Of a stretch of DNA of 42,927 bases, positions 9,568-19,208 are shown one piece after another. Source of the stretch: Gammaproteobacteria bacterium (GTDB lineage: Bacteria; Pseudomonadota; Gammaproteobacteria; Pseudomonadales; Halieaceae). The notes under the pieces were generated by a model that searched no databases, was not told where the DNA came from, and saw nothing but the letters and a program-made list of their open reading frames with translations. The stretch spans positions 1 through 42,927 of the forward strand of contig JAPUKZ010000172.1 in the NCBI GenBank assembly GCA_027295405.1, read 5' to 3'. The translations under genes were made by a program, and so were the position numbers. Positions within the stretch are counted from its first letter, which is position 1, and every line of letters begins with the position of its first letter.

Positions 9568-11142
9568 ATGAATGACAGTATTCACCAGCCGCCGCTGATG
9601 CCCCAACTATTGATCGACGGCCTCAATCGATACGGTGACGAACCCTGCCTGTATCTGGGCGACAACTGTGCCAGCTACTCTGACGTGCGGCGCTCCACCA
9701 GCCAGATGGTGCAGGCCCTGCAGAGTAAAGGACTGGGCAAGGGGAGTAAAATTGCCGTGATCTCAGGAAACCGCCCCGAGGTGCTTTCCAATATCGCGGC
9801 CATGCAATTGGCCGGCTGTATGGGGTGCCCGCTGCACCCATCAGGCTCCCTGGACGACCATGCCTACGTGCTGGAACATGCCGAAATAGACGCCCTGGTG
9901 TTTGACTCCAATCTGTTTGTACAACGGGCCGTCGAGCTGCAACAGCGTTTCCCGCAATTGCTGCTGCTGGGATTGGGTCCCAATGACGCGGGTGAGGATT
10001 ACCTTGCCCTGGCTGAGGGTTTTGAACCACAAGCACTGGTCGCCCCTGATATAGCACCCGGTGACGTGTCTTCCATCACCTACACCGGCGGCACCACCGG
10101 CAAACCCAAGGGCGTACTCAGTACCTACCAATCCACGGCTTACATGACCATGATCCAGATGGCGGAGTGGGAGTTTCCCGAAGACCTGCGCATGCTCATC
10201 GCCACGCCCCTGTCCCATGCGGCGGCCGCGTTCTTTATTCCGGTACTGCAAAAAGGCGGCGCCTTCTACGTGATGCAGGGTTTCAGCCCGGATGAGTTCT
10301 ACGACATGGTGGAGCAGCACAAGATCACCGCCACCATGCTGGTGCCGGTAATGCTTTACTTCCTGCTGGATTCACCCCGCTCCGCCGGTGCCGACATGTC
10401 CAGCATGGAGACGATTTTTTACGGCGCCTCGCCCATGAGCCCGGCCCGCCTGCAAGAGGGGCTAGAAAAATGGGGACAGATTTTCTATCAATTCTTCGGC
10501 CAGTCGGAGGCGCCCATGGTGCTGGCCAATATGAAGAGGAAGGAACACGACCTGAGCAAACCGGAACGCCTGAGTTCCTGCGGCCGACCGGCGCCATGGA
10601 TACACCTGGCCCTGCTGGATGACGACGGCAATCCAGTGGCGGCAGGTGAACCCGGAGAAATTTGCGTCCGCGCCCCCCTGGTCATGAAGGGCTACAAGGA
10701 CATGCCGGAGCAAACCGAAGAAGCCATGGCCGGTGGTTGGTTGCACACCGGCGATGTCGGCCGCCTGGATGAAGAAGGTTTCCTCTATATTGTCGATCGT
10801 AAGAAAGACATGGTGGTATCCGGCGGGTTTAATGTATTTCCCCGTGAGGTGGAGGATGTCTTGTCCGCGCACGCAGCGGTGGCACAGGTTGTGGTGATCG
10901 GCGTACCAGACGAGAAGTGGGGTGAAGCCGTCAAGGCGGTCATCGTGCTGAAGCCCGGCGTTGCAGGCGACGCTGTGTTGACCGGGGAATTGACCGACAT
11001 GGTCAAAGCGGCCAAGGGTTCCGTACAAGCGCCCAAATCCATCGATTACGTGGAGAGCATTCCCCTGACTGCAGTGGGCAAGCCCGACAAGAAGGCGGTG
11101 CGTGCCCAGTACTGGAGTGAGAGCCAACGTTCTGTAGGTTAA
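9568..11142 (+). CDS. AMP-dependent synthetase/ligase (acyl-CoA synthetase)
   Basis: AMP-binding motif ITYTGGTTGKPKGV and GWLHTGDVGRLDEEGFLYIVDRKKDM; start MNDSIHQPP. Confidence 0.93.
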   Translation: MNDSIHQPPLMPQLLIDGLNRYGDEPCLYLGDNCASYSDVRRSTSQMVQALQSKGLGKGSKIAVISGNRPEVLSNIAAMQLAGCMGCPLHPSGSLDDHAYVLEHAEIDALVFDSNLFVQRAVELQQRFPQLLLLGLGPNDAGEDYLALAEGFEPQALVAPDIAPGDVSSITYTGGTTGKPKGVLSTYQSTAYMTMIQMAEWEFPEDLRMLIATPLSHAAAAFFIPVLQKGGAFYVMQGFSPDEFYDMVEQHKITATMLVPVMLYFLLDSPRSAGADMSSMETIFYGASPMSPARLQEGLEKWGQIFYQFFGQSEAPMVLANMKRKEHDLSKPERLSSCGRPAPWIHLALLDDDGNPVAAGEPGEICVRAPLVMKGYKDMPEQTEEAMAGGWLHTGDVGRLDEEGFLYIVDRKKDMVVSGGFNVFPREVEDVLSAHAAVAQVVVIGVPDEKWGEAVKAVIVLKPGVAGDAVLTGELTDMVKAAKGSVQAPKSIDYVESIPLTAVGKPDKKAVRAQYWSESQRSVG

Positions 11143-11350
11143 GCCCTTCACCGGCGCGCGGGTTCAGGTATGATCTTTCCTTGCGGTGGCAATAATACTC
11201 ACTAGCTCAGGGAAAGCGCATGCCAGTAACGGCCAGTCATGAAGACCTCGGCTTTTTTGGGGAGCACGGTTGCCGGGTTGCGCCAGTGCTGTTCGGCCCG
11301 CAGCGCAAACAGGGCACCGCGACTGCAGGGGATTTTTTCCCGCTGCTGCC

Positions 11351-12538
11351 ATGAATGCCTTTCTTTCCTACCTGGCACTGTTTGTCGCCGGACAGAGCCT
11401 GTTCCTGTTTGTCATCATACTCAGGGTCTCCCCCATCGGGCGAACGTCGAATCGCTTGCTGGCCGCCTTTATCCTGGTCAAGTTCTGCAAGTTCATGTTG
11501 TTTTTCTTCGGCTTCGGTAGTATCTCACTGCCGCCCCACGTATTCCTGTTTCAAAACCTTGCATTTACCACCGGACCCCTGTTGTACCTCTACGTACTGT
11601 CACTGGTCAGCGAAGGGTTCATCTGGCAGCGACGTTACCTGTGGCATTTCTTTCCGGCTATTGTGGCTACCGTTACTTCGCTATTGGTTTACGATGTCAC
11701 CAGCACGGGCGCACAGCGGGCCTTTCTTATTTCCGCTGACGATCCGCAATATCTCTATCGCAGTATCCATATTGCGGTGGGTGCGCTGTGGTTTCTCGCC
11801 TACCTGCTCCTGGCCCGGCATTTGTTGCCGGCCTACGAGCAACGCATTCGGGAAACCTACTCCAGCATTGAGGCGCTGACCCTGGATTGGCTACGGCGCA
11901 TACTGATAGTTGCCCTGCTGGCCTACACGCTGATCGCCGTACTGGATGTGGCAGGACTGGTGTTTGGACTTGAGAACGAACCGCGGCGACTGCTGGAGTT
12001 GGGTTGTTATATCGTGCTGTTCTACGTTATCGCGATCAACGGCTTACGGCGGGGCTTATTGCTGGAGGGGGTGACAGATAATGCCGCTGCCAGTTCCGCG
12101 CCGGCGCCCGCCCCGGTTTCTGCTGAAGTGGCAACTGAGCGCGAGGCGGCAGCCACTGAACCGCGAAAATACCAGCGTTCTGTATTGGACAAATCGACCA
12201 GCCGGCAGATCTTCCAACTGGCCAACGCGGTCATGCAGCAACAGGAACCCTACCTCGACAGCGATTTTAAATTACCCCAGTTGGCGGATCTGGTCGGGGT
12301 TTCCATTCACGATTTGAGCCAGGCCATCAATACCGAAGGGAAAACCTACTATGACTACGTGAATGGGTATCGGGCGGAGAAGGCGAAGGGACTGATTCCA
12401 GATCCGCAGTACCGACGCCTGGCCATGCTGGATATAGCGCTGCAGGCTGGTTTCAGCAGTAAGTCCACCTTTTACAAGCATTTCAGGCGCTGCTACGAGC
12501 AAACCCCCGCAGAATACAGGAAATCTCTGTCTGGATGA
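11351..12538 (+). CDS. AraC family transcriptional regulator with N-terminal membrane domain
   Basis: Six to seven hydrophobic segments, then a C-terminal AraC HTH (LADLVGVSIHDLSQAIN...ALQAGFSSKSTFYKHFRRCYEQTPAEYRKS). Confidence 0.88.
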   Translation: MNAFLSYLALFVAGQSLFLFVIILRVSPIGRTSNRLLAAFILVKFCKFMLFFFGFGSISLPPHVFLFQNLAFTTGPLLYLYVLSLVSEGFIWQRRYLWHFFPAIVATVTSLLVYDVTSTGAQRAFLISADDPQYLYRSIHIAVGALWFLAYLLLARHLLPAYEQRIRETYSSIEALTLDWLRRILIVALLAYTLIAVLDVAGLVFGLENEPRRLLELGCYIVLFYVIAINGLRRGLLLEGVTDNAAASSAPAPAPVSAEVATEREAAATEPRKYQRSVLDKSTSRQIFQLANAVMQQQEPYLDSDFKLPQLADLVGVSIHDLSQAINTEGKTYYDYVNGYRAEKAKGLIPDPQYRRLAMLDIALQAGFSSKSTFYKHFRRCYEQTPAEYRKSLSG

Positions 12539-12727
12539 GATCGATCCTGCAATATCAAACTTATTATTCATCTATAAACAATAACTTGGCTGTAAAATAC
12601 GATTCTGTACAAGTCTACCGGCGCGGACACCTGCGCTCGTGAATCCACCTATAATAGGGTCACCAATCGGCGCCGTAGCGCCATTTCCGTCATACCATTT
12701 CGAGCACAACGTGAGGTTGAGATAACC

Positions 12728-14347
12728 ATGAACAGAGTAACTCGCAACACGGTCAATGCTGTGTGTGCCCTGCTCGCCAGCTGCGCTCTGGTGAGCCAGA
12801 GTCTGGCTGCCACCCCCAATATGGCGCCAAGAAATTCCTGGTTGGCTGATTCCAGCAACGCCATGGCGCATAACGACCCCGCACAGCAGGACGCGGTGGC
12901 ACAGCAGGGACCCGAAGGCCCTTCCCGAACCCTGCGTGCGGATGAGATCCAGTACAACCATGTGGGGCCTGCACATTTCGGTGCCGTCACCTCCGGCGTC
13001 TATCCCGATGGCCGACGCGTGTTCTGGGGCAACGGAATCGACCGCATCGTCAAAGTGGATTTTGATACCTACGAAGTACTGGATGAATATTTCTTCCCCG
13101 GCGCTGAAATCTATGACCAGGAGCGCGCTGAGGAATCGATTGCCGGCTTCAACAACAGTAATGATGGTATCTTCGCCATCTACCGCGCCCTCGGTGAAAT
13201 GAGCAAGCTAAAGGACCTGGCCAACCTGTACACCCTGCTGGACAAGAACCACACCTATTTCGTCGGCAGCAAGACCGGCCTTATCACTGCTTACGGTGAT
13301 GCCGATCCCAACGATTCTCGCTCGGCCATTGTCAAAAAACGTGAGTTCCAGTTGCCCGCGGAAGTCACGGGACCGGTCATGGGTATCAATATCACCTATG
13401 ACGGCTGGCTGATCATTGCCACTGAACATGGCTATATCGCTGCGGTAAAGCGTGATTTCAGCGAATACCGGCTGGTGCGTCTCAATCACAGCGAAGGCGC
13501 CGAGGACAAGGCGACTGGTCCGGCCGGCAAAGGCTGGGTCCGCAATGCCTTCGCTATCGACGAGGACGGCGGCATATATATCGCTTCTCAAGACCATATG
13601 CACAAGGTGGTCTGGAACGGAGATCAGCTCAGCGTCAACGAGGAAGACGGCGCCTGGAGCGCCCGCTACCTGAACAGCTGGGGCCAGGGCACCGGCGCCA
13701 CCCCGTCATTGATGGGCTTTGGAGATGAAGACCAGTTCGTGGTGATCACCGATGGTGAGTACCAGATGAATGTGGTGTTGTTCTGGCGCGATGGCATTCC
13801 GGCGGACTGGGAGCAATTGCCCGGCGCACCGGATCGACGTATCGCAGGTCAGGCTCCGGTGACCATGGACGATCCTGAGTTGACGGAAATCCAGTCTGAG
13901 CAATCGGTGGTGGTCGCGGGTTACGGCGCTCTGGTGGTCAACAATATTCCCCGCAATCTGCCCTGGTACCTGCCCACACAGGCCGGCAGTCTGCTGATCA
14001 GCATGCTGGGCAGTAATCCCGAGTACCAGCCCTACGGTGTGCAGAAGTTTGAATGGAACCCGCAGACCCGCGTGCTGGAAAGCGCCTGGGTTAACAGCGA
14101 GATCAGCTCGCCCAGCTGTGTGCCGCTGGTAAGCGTGGGTTCGAATCGGGTCTACCTGATAGGTGCCCGCGACAATCAATGGACCCTGGAGGCCATGGAC
14201 TGGAGTACCGGTAATTCAGATTTTCACTACGTGATCGGCGACCAGCGCTACAACGTGTTGTTTGCCGGTACCGCCCTGGATGAGGATGGCCGCATTCACT
14301 ACGGCACGCCCTGGGGACGGGTGCGGTTGAATCCCTCCAAATATTGA
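12728..14347 (+). CDS. Exported protein of unknown function, possibly beta-propeller-like
   Basis: 539 aa ORF with signal peptide (MNRVTRNTVNAVCALLASCALVSQSLAA) and repeated GGIYIASQDHMHKV / DGWLIIATEHGYIAAV-type strands. Confidence 0.8.
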   Translation: MNRVTRNTVNAVCALLASCALVSQSLAATPNMAPRNSWLADSSNAMAHNDPAQQDAVAQQGPEGPSRTLRADEIQYNHVGPAHFGAVTSGVYPDGRRVFWGNGIDRIVKVDFDTYEVLDEYFFPGAEIYDQERAEESIAGFNNSNDGIFAIYRALGEMSKLKDLANLYTLLDKNHTYFVGSKTGLITAYGDADPNDSRSAIVKKREFQLPAEVTGPVMGINITYDGWLIIATEHGYIAAVKRDFSEYRLVRLNHSEGAEDKATGPAGKGWVRNAFAIDEDGGIYIASQDHMHKVVWNGDQLSVNEEDGAWSARYLNSWGQGTGATPSLMGFGDEDQFVVITDGEYQMNVVLFWRDGIPADWEQLPGAPDRRIAGQAPVTMDDPELTEIQSEQSVVVAGYGALVVNNIPRNLPWYLPTQAGSLLISMLGSNPEYQPYGVQKFEWNPQTRVLESAWVNSEISSPSCVPLVSVGSNRVYLIGARDNQWTLEAMDWSTGNSDFHYVIGDQRYNVLFAGTALDEDGRIHYGTPWGRVRLNPSKY

Positions 14348-14369
14348 GGTGGATTTCAGCTAACATCTG

Positions 14370-14392
14370 AGCGGGGCACAGCCCCGCTTTTT
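14370..14392 (+). terminator. Rho-independent terminator
   Basis: AGCGGGGC-ACA-GCCCCGCT perfect 8-bp stem followed by TTTT, just after the stop at 14347. Confidence 0.85.
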
Positions 14393-14437
14393 GATGCGTA
14401 TGTGATTCAGCCCAGTAGCATGGAAGCCAGTCCGGGA

Positions 14438-15319
14438 TCACCGGGTTTCAAGGATATCAACCAGCCGATCGATTTCGCAAAGTTCGGCCGTCACTGGCGA
14501 CAACATCGCCTCCTCACAGCCCGCAGCCTCGATATTATCCAGGGCTTCCTTGAGCGCATCGGCGTCAGATCGGTGAGCCGAGTCCGCCATCCATTTGGCA
14601 ATATCTTCGCCGGCGATCAGCAGATAGTTGTAGACGTACTCGTATAACTTGTCCGCACCATTTTCGGCCAGGGTAAACCAGCAGCCGCCCATCTTGTAGG
14701 GCACCTCAGAACGGCCCGCTGCCTGCCAGGCCTCCACTGTCAACTTCAGGGTATTGGCCAGCTCGTGCTGTTCCCCATTACCGGAAAAGGCGAACACACC
14801 ATCAGCCCACCGGGCACTGCGGGCCAGGCCCTTCGGACCCATGGCCCCGGTGAGAATTTTCGGACCGCCTTGCTGTACGGGTACGGGTCCGACCGGGTCG
14901 ACCCCTTCGAAGGGAGGATTCTGCGCCCAGATGCTTTTCATGGTGGCAATCTGCTCATCCATCTTCGCGTGGCGCCCCTGGTACTGGGCACCCACCGCCT
15001 TGTAATCCAGGGGCCTGCCGCCATAGCCGACCGTCACCGTAAGCCGCCCACCGGACAACACATCCAGCGTTGCAATCTCCTTCGCCGCCCGCACCGCATT
15101 GTGCATCGGCAGTACATACAGGGTGGCATTAATCTCAACCCGTTCGGTCACCGCCGCCGCCGATGCCAACAACACGCGCATATCATAGGTGGGCCCCAGT
15201 ATCCGCTCCCCGCACGACAAACTGTGAAACGGCCCCTGGTCAATATGCCGAAACCACGCGTGATAATCCTCCCGCGTCAACCCGGCTTTCATGTACGGCA
15301 AACACAATCCAATCTTCAT
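14438..15319 (-). CDS. LLM class (luciferase-like) flavin-dependent oxidoreductase
   Basis: MKIGLCLPYMKAG..., ATLDVLSGGRLTVTVGYGG motif. Confidence 0.88.
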   Translation of the reverse strand: MKIGLCLPYMKAGLTREDYHAWFRHIDQGPFHSLSCGERILGPTYDMRVLLASAAAVTERVEINATLYVLPMHNAVRAAKEIATLDVLSGGRLTVTVGYGGRPLDYKAVGAQYQGRHAKMDEQIATMKSIWAQNPPFEGVDPVGPVPVQQGGPKILTGAMGPKGLARSARWADGVFAFSGNGEQHELANTLKLTVEAWQAAGRSEVPYKMGGCWFTLAENGADKLYEYVYNYLLIAGEDIAKWMADSAHRSDADALKEALDNIEAAGCEEAMLSPVTAELCEIDRLVDILETR

Positions 15320-15366
15320 AAACTTATCCCCAGTAACAGCAAGGGGCCGGGGCCACATTGGTTTTT

Positions 15367-15395
15367 GTGGATAACTTTTTTTGAAAGTTATTCAC
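15367..15395. repeat. Inverted repeat GTGGATAACTTT-ttttg-AAAGTTATTCAC
   Basis: 12-bp arms with a single G.T mismatch, in the upstream region of the LLM gene. Confidence 0.7.
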
Positions 15396-15609
15396 TATCG
15401 TTGCGGGCCCCGCGCCGGCCCTTCTATCGTTCCAGTTTAAAATCTGTTTTAGTGCGGTCCCACACACCGTCAGCCGGTGATTGCTCGCGCTACTTGTACT
15501 TCTGGACCCTGTTGGTGGGTGTGTAGTACGGCGCGCCTCCACAAACTTAATATCGCGCGGCACACACAAGTCTGGGGCATTGTCGTTGATAAAGCGGGCC
15601 GTGTCTTCT

Positions 15610-16005
15610 TTACTCGCAGACGGGATCAGGTGAATCGCAAAGCATCAGGCGCGGAAAGGAAAGCCCGGTAACCCGGCTCATGCCAAGCACATAGGTAAGC
15701 CCAACACCGCCGTCGAAAACCACCAAAGCGTACTCCCAGGTCTGTGAAAGACCCGCAGGCACAGCATAGAGGACGGAACACACCGCGGTGAGCCTCACCA
15801 GTCCCTGCCAGAAAATGACCGGGGCGCGGTTGCACATATCTCGCGAGGCCCACATCAGACAGGCCGCCGCCATCATCAAAAACATCCCCAGTGTCATCAG
15901 CGCAACAAACTGACCGGGCTGAGGATCAGCAAGAGCACCCGCCCAGGTGGCTGCACCCACCACAAAATCCAGGGCGCCAGTCCAATAGACAAATTTCTGT
16001 AGCAC
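15610..16005 (-). CDS. Small integral membrane protein of unknown function
   Basis: 131 aa with about four hydrophobic segments, starting MLQKFVYWTGALDFVVGAATW. Confidence 0.65.
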   Translation of the reverse strand: MLQKFVYWTGALDFVVGAATWAGALADPQPGQFVALMTLGMFLMMAAACLMWASRDMCNRAPVIFWQGLVRLTAVCSVLYAVPAGLSQTWEYALVVFDGGVGLTYVLGMSRVTGLSFPRLMLCDSPDPVCE

Positions 16006-16041
16006 GAGTTTCTCCCCTATAAATCCGGTATTACACCGCTA

Positions 16042-16379
16042 TCACAAAAACTGGTAACGCACCGGCATGGACTTCAGGCCACCGACAAAATTGGCATGAA
16101 TCCAGGTGGGTTCGGCCGACATTTCAAACTGTTTGAGATGGGGCAACAACTCCCGGTAGAAGCGCGCCACCTCCATAGTGGCGAGGTGGTATCGTGGCCG
16201 GCGCTGGCGGCGGTGAACTGCGGTGGCAACCCGGTCAGCAATGACGGGTCCGGAATGAACTTTAGGATCACACGGGTAAATCCGATCAGAAAGCTGTGTT
16301 TCTGTGTTGCGAAGGCCATGGCAGCTACCGAGGTTTTTCCTGAGGCGCCATTATGTGACGAGTCCGGATGCTTCGCCAT
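16042..16379 (-). pseudogene. Cytochrome P450 remnant (I-helix joined to C-terminus), possibly fused to an unrelated N-terminal fragment
   Basis: Minus-strand translation gives AASAGHDTTS (P450 I-helix), then in another frame HLATMEVARFYRELLPHLKQFEMSAEPTWIHANFVGGLKSMPVRYQFL* (P450 C-terminus). The intervening ExxR and Cys-loop regions are missing. Confidence 0.75.
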
Positions 16380-16500
16380 CCCTGGAAACGGTCAATTTTG
16401 GCCAGATTTTTTGTGCGTTTCGGGTCACAGGTTTGAACCAGCCGAGCCCAAGCGCCCGCTAACGGGTGTCCCGCGCCTTACCCTGTGGAATAATCCGCTG

Positions 16501-18633
16501 ATGCACATCTATCGTCGCCGGTTATACCCTGCAATCACCCTGCTACTCGCAGGTATCGCTGCCCGCGGCTTCGCCAGCCAGTTTGAAACCTGGAAAACCT
16601 ACGGCGGCGATCCGGGCAATACCCACTATTCCGCACTGTCGCAAATCAACCGCAATAACGTGGCGCGCCTGCAAGTTGCCTGGACCTATCGCAGTGCGCG
16701 GGGCGCGGAGTTGTTCTCTACCTCGGAACTGCAAGTCAACCCGATTATCGTGGACGGGGTACTGTATGGTCGCAATCCCCTGCACCATGCCTTCGCGATC
16801 AGTGCAGAAACTGGTGCCGAACTGTGGACCTTTGACCCCTTTGCTGGAGGCGAGGGCTTGCTCGGCTCCTATATGCGCGGCGTGACCTACTGGGAGAGCG
16901 GCGGAGATAAACGCCTGTTCTTTAATGTCTCCCACTACATGATTGCGTTGGAGGCGCGCACCGGCAAACCGATTCCCGGGTTTGGCGACAAGGGCCGCGT
17001 GGATCTGCGGGTGGGACTGGGCCGGGAGCCAGACAGCATCTCGGTGTATTCTCCCTCCCCCGGCGTCGTGTACGAAGACCTGATTATTCTCGGCAGCGCG
17101 GTCAGCGAAGGGGAAGGCGCCGCCCCCGGCGACATTCGCGCCTACGATGTGCGCAGTGGCAAAATCGTCTGGACCTTTCACACCATCCCCCATCCCGGAG
17201 AAGTCGGTTACCAGACCTGGCCCGAGGGCGCCTGGAAAACCGCCGGAGGCGCCAACGCCTGGGCTGGTTTGAGCGTGGACCCGCAGCGTGGCGTAGTGTA
17301 CGTTCCCACCGGCTCACCGGCGCCGGATTTTGATGGATCGGGTCGCCGCGGCAAAAACCTGTTCGGCAATAGCATACTCGCCCTGGATGCCAGCACCGGC
17401 AAACGGCTCTGGCATTTCCAGACGGTGCACCACGATCTCTGGGATCGTGACCTGAGTTCGGCGCCCACCCTGGTCAGCGTGGAAAAAGACGGCAACACAG
17501 TGGACGCCCTGGCCCAGGCCTCCAAACAGGGTGTGCTGTATTTGCTGGATCGGGAAACCGGTAAACCAATTTTTCCCATTACCGAGCTTGCGGTTCCAGC
17601 CTCCGATGTCCCCGGCGAACCGGCCTGGCCCACCCAGCCCCGGGTAGGCCTGCCAGAACCGTTCTCACGCCAGCATTTCGACGGGTCGGAGATCACCGAT
17701 ATCAATCCCGCAGCGACTGCCCACGTCAAAGCACTCTACGAGAGCAGCCAGGAGTTCGCCTACATGCGCCCGCCAGGGCTGCAACCCACCATCATCTACC
17801 CGGGATTTTACGGTGGCGCCAACTGGGGTGGGGGTGCCTTCGACCCTGACAGCAACATCTACTACATCAATGCCACCAACAGCCCCCACCGGGTCAGTAT
17901 TTCTCCGGTGGCAGTACCCAGCGGTGACCGTCTCGGCTTCGGCGGATTTGTCTACCGCAAACACTGCGCCGGCTGCCACGGGGTGAACTTTGAGGGTTTT
18001 TACCCCTACGCGCCACCGCTGACCGGGGTAGTCGCGCGCACCAGCAAGGCCGAGGCCATGAAGATAGTGGTGCAGGGAAAGGGTCGCATGATGCCCTTCG
18101 GCAACCTTCCGGATCACGAACGCAGCGCAGTACTGGATTACATCTACGCCGCCGACAAAGACGGCATTTCCGCTGCAAAGCCTCAATCCGGGGAGTCGGA
18201 GACTGTGTACATGTTCAATGGCTACGCGGATTTTCTCGATGACCGCGGTTATCCCGCCAACAAGCCGCCCTGGGGAACCCTCAATGCCATTGATCTCAAC
18301 AGCGGCAAACGCCTGTGGGAAATTCCACTGGGGGAATACCCGGAGCTGACCGCCGCAGGTGTACCTCAGACCGGCACCCGCAACTACGGTGGCCCGGTGG
18401 TGACTGCGGGCGGGTTGGTTTTCATTGCCGCCACCTCAGACGAGAAACTGCGGGCCTTCGACAAAAGCAGCGGCGCTGTGTTGTGGGAGTATTCCCTGCC
18501 GGCGGCGGGATACTCCACCCCGGCCACTTACATGATCAACGGGGTTCAGTATTTAGTGGTGGTATGCAGCGGCGGCAAACTGGGTACCAAACCCGGCGAC
18601 CACTATCTGGCCTTTCGGCTGGCGTACAGCTGA
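16501..18633 (+). CDS. PQQ-dependent dehydrogenase with internal cytochrome c domain
   Basis: Signal peptide, WKTYGGDPGNTHYSALSQIN start of the PQQ propeller, internal CAGCH (17965-17979), then C-terminal NYGGPVVTAGGLVFIAATSDEKLRAFD blades. Start 16501 preferred over 16096. Confidence 0.92.
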   Translation: MHIYRRRLYPAITLLLAGIAARGFASQFETWKTYGGDPGNTHYSALSQINRNNVARLQVAWTYRSARGAELFSTSELQVNPIIVDGVLYGRNPLHHAFAISAETGAELWTFDPFAGGEGLLGSYMRGVTYWESGGDKRLFFNVSHYMIALEARTGKPIPGFGDKGRVDLRVGLGREPDSISVYSPSPGVVYEDLIILGSAVSEGEGAAPGDIRAYDVRSGKIVWTFHTIPHPGEVGYQTWPEGAWKTAGGANAWAGLSVDPQRGVVYVPTGSPAPDFDGSGRRGKNLFGNSILALDASTGKRLWHFQTVHHDLWDRDLSSAPTLVSVEKDGNTVDALAQASKQGVLYLLDRETGKPIFPITELAVPASDVPGEPAWPTQPRVGLPEPFSRQHFDGSEITDINPAATAHVKALYESSQEFAYMRPPGLQPTIIYPGFYGGANWGGGAFDPDSNIYYINATNSPHRVSISPVAVPSGDRLGFGGFVYRKHCAGCHGVNFEGFYPYAPPLTGVVARTSKAEAMKIVVQGKGRMMPFGNLPDHERSAVLDYIYAADKDGISAAKPQSGESETVYMFNGYADFLDDRGYPANKPPWGTLNAIDLNSGKRLWEIPLGEYPELTAAGVPQTGTRNYGGPVVTAGGLVFIAATSDEKLRAFDKSSGAVLWEYSLPAAGYSTPATYMINGVQYLVVVCSGGKLGTKPGDHYLAFRLAYS

Positions 18634-18749
18634 AGGCAGGCGAAACACAACAACTCAGTACGGGAGAAAGGCATTTCAAACTCCTCTTAACACGATTCTA
18701 TTATTAATACGGATGTATTATATTGTGAGGTTTCGACTGGAGAGATACT

Positions 18750-19202
18750 ATGGATAACACGATACCGGGAAAACTCGACCTCGGCGCCTGTGACCAGGTG
18801 GGCTTTGTCTTCGCCGACCTGGAAGCAGCCATTGCCCAGTACGACCCCCTGTTCGGCCCCTTCGAGGTACAGGAATACGGCGCTTTCGAGTACAACTACC
18901 GGGGCAGCAAGGACCAATGCGAGCTGCGCATCGCCTTTGGCAAGAGCGGGGAGTTGGAGATTGAGCTGATCCAGTGGGTATCCGGCGGCAGCCCGCACAA
19001 GGAATTTCTCGACGCCGGCCGCGAGGGCATGCATCACCTGCGCTTTCGGGTCGACAGCCTGGATCAAAAAGTCAGCGAAGCGCGGCAGTTCGGCTATCAA
19101 TCAATCTGGGAAACCCGCTTCGGTGAAGGCCTGGCCGTGGCCTACCTGGAGCGGGAGGGCGACCCATTGTTAATCGAGCTGTTTGAGAACTTGCACGGGT
19201 AA
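18750..19202 (+). CDS. VOC family (glyoxalase / methylmalonyl-CoA epimerase-like) protein
   Basis: LDQVGFVFADLEAAIAQY..., HHLRFRVDSLDQKVSEARQFGY pattern. Confidence 0.85.
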   Translation: MDNTIPGKLDLGACDQVGFVFADLEAAIAQYDPLFGPFEVQEYGAFEYNYRGSKDQCELRIAFGKSGELEIELIQWVSGGSPHKEFLDAGREGMHHLRFRVDSLDQKVSEARQFGYQSIWETRFGEGLAVAYLEREGDPLLIELFENLHG

Positions 19203-19208
19203 GGCGAT

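Noticed and set aside
16096-16500. N-terminal extension of the 845-aa PQQ dehydrogenase ORF
   Set aside because: A signal peptide starts at 16501 (MHIYRRRLYPAITLLLAGIAARGFA). The upstream part is antisense to the P450 remnant and has no family resemblance.
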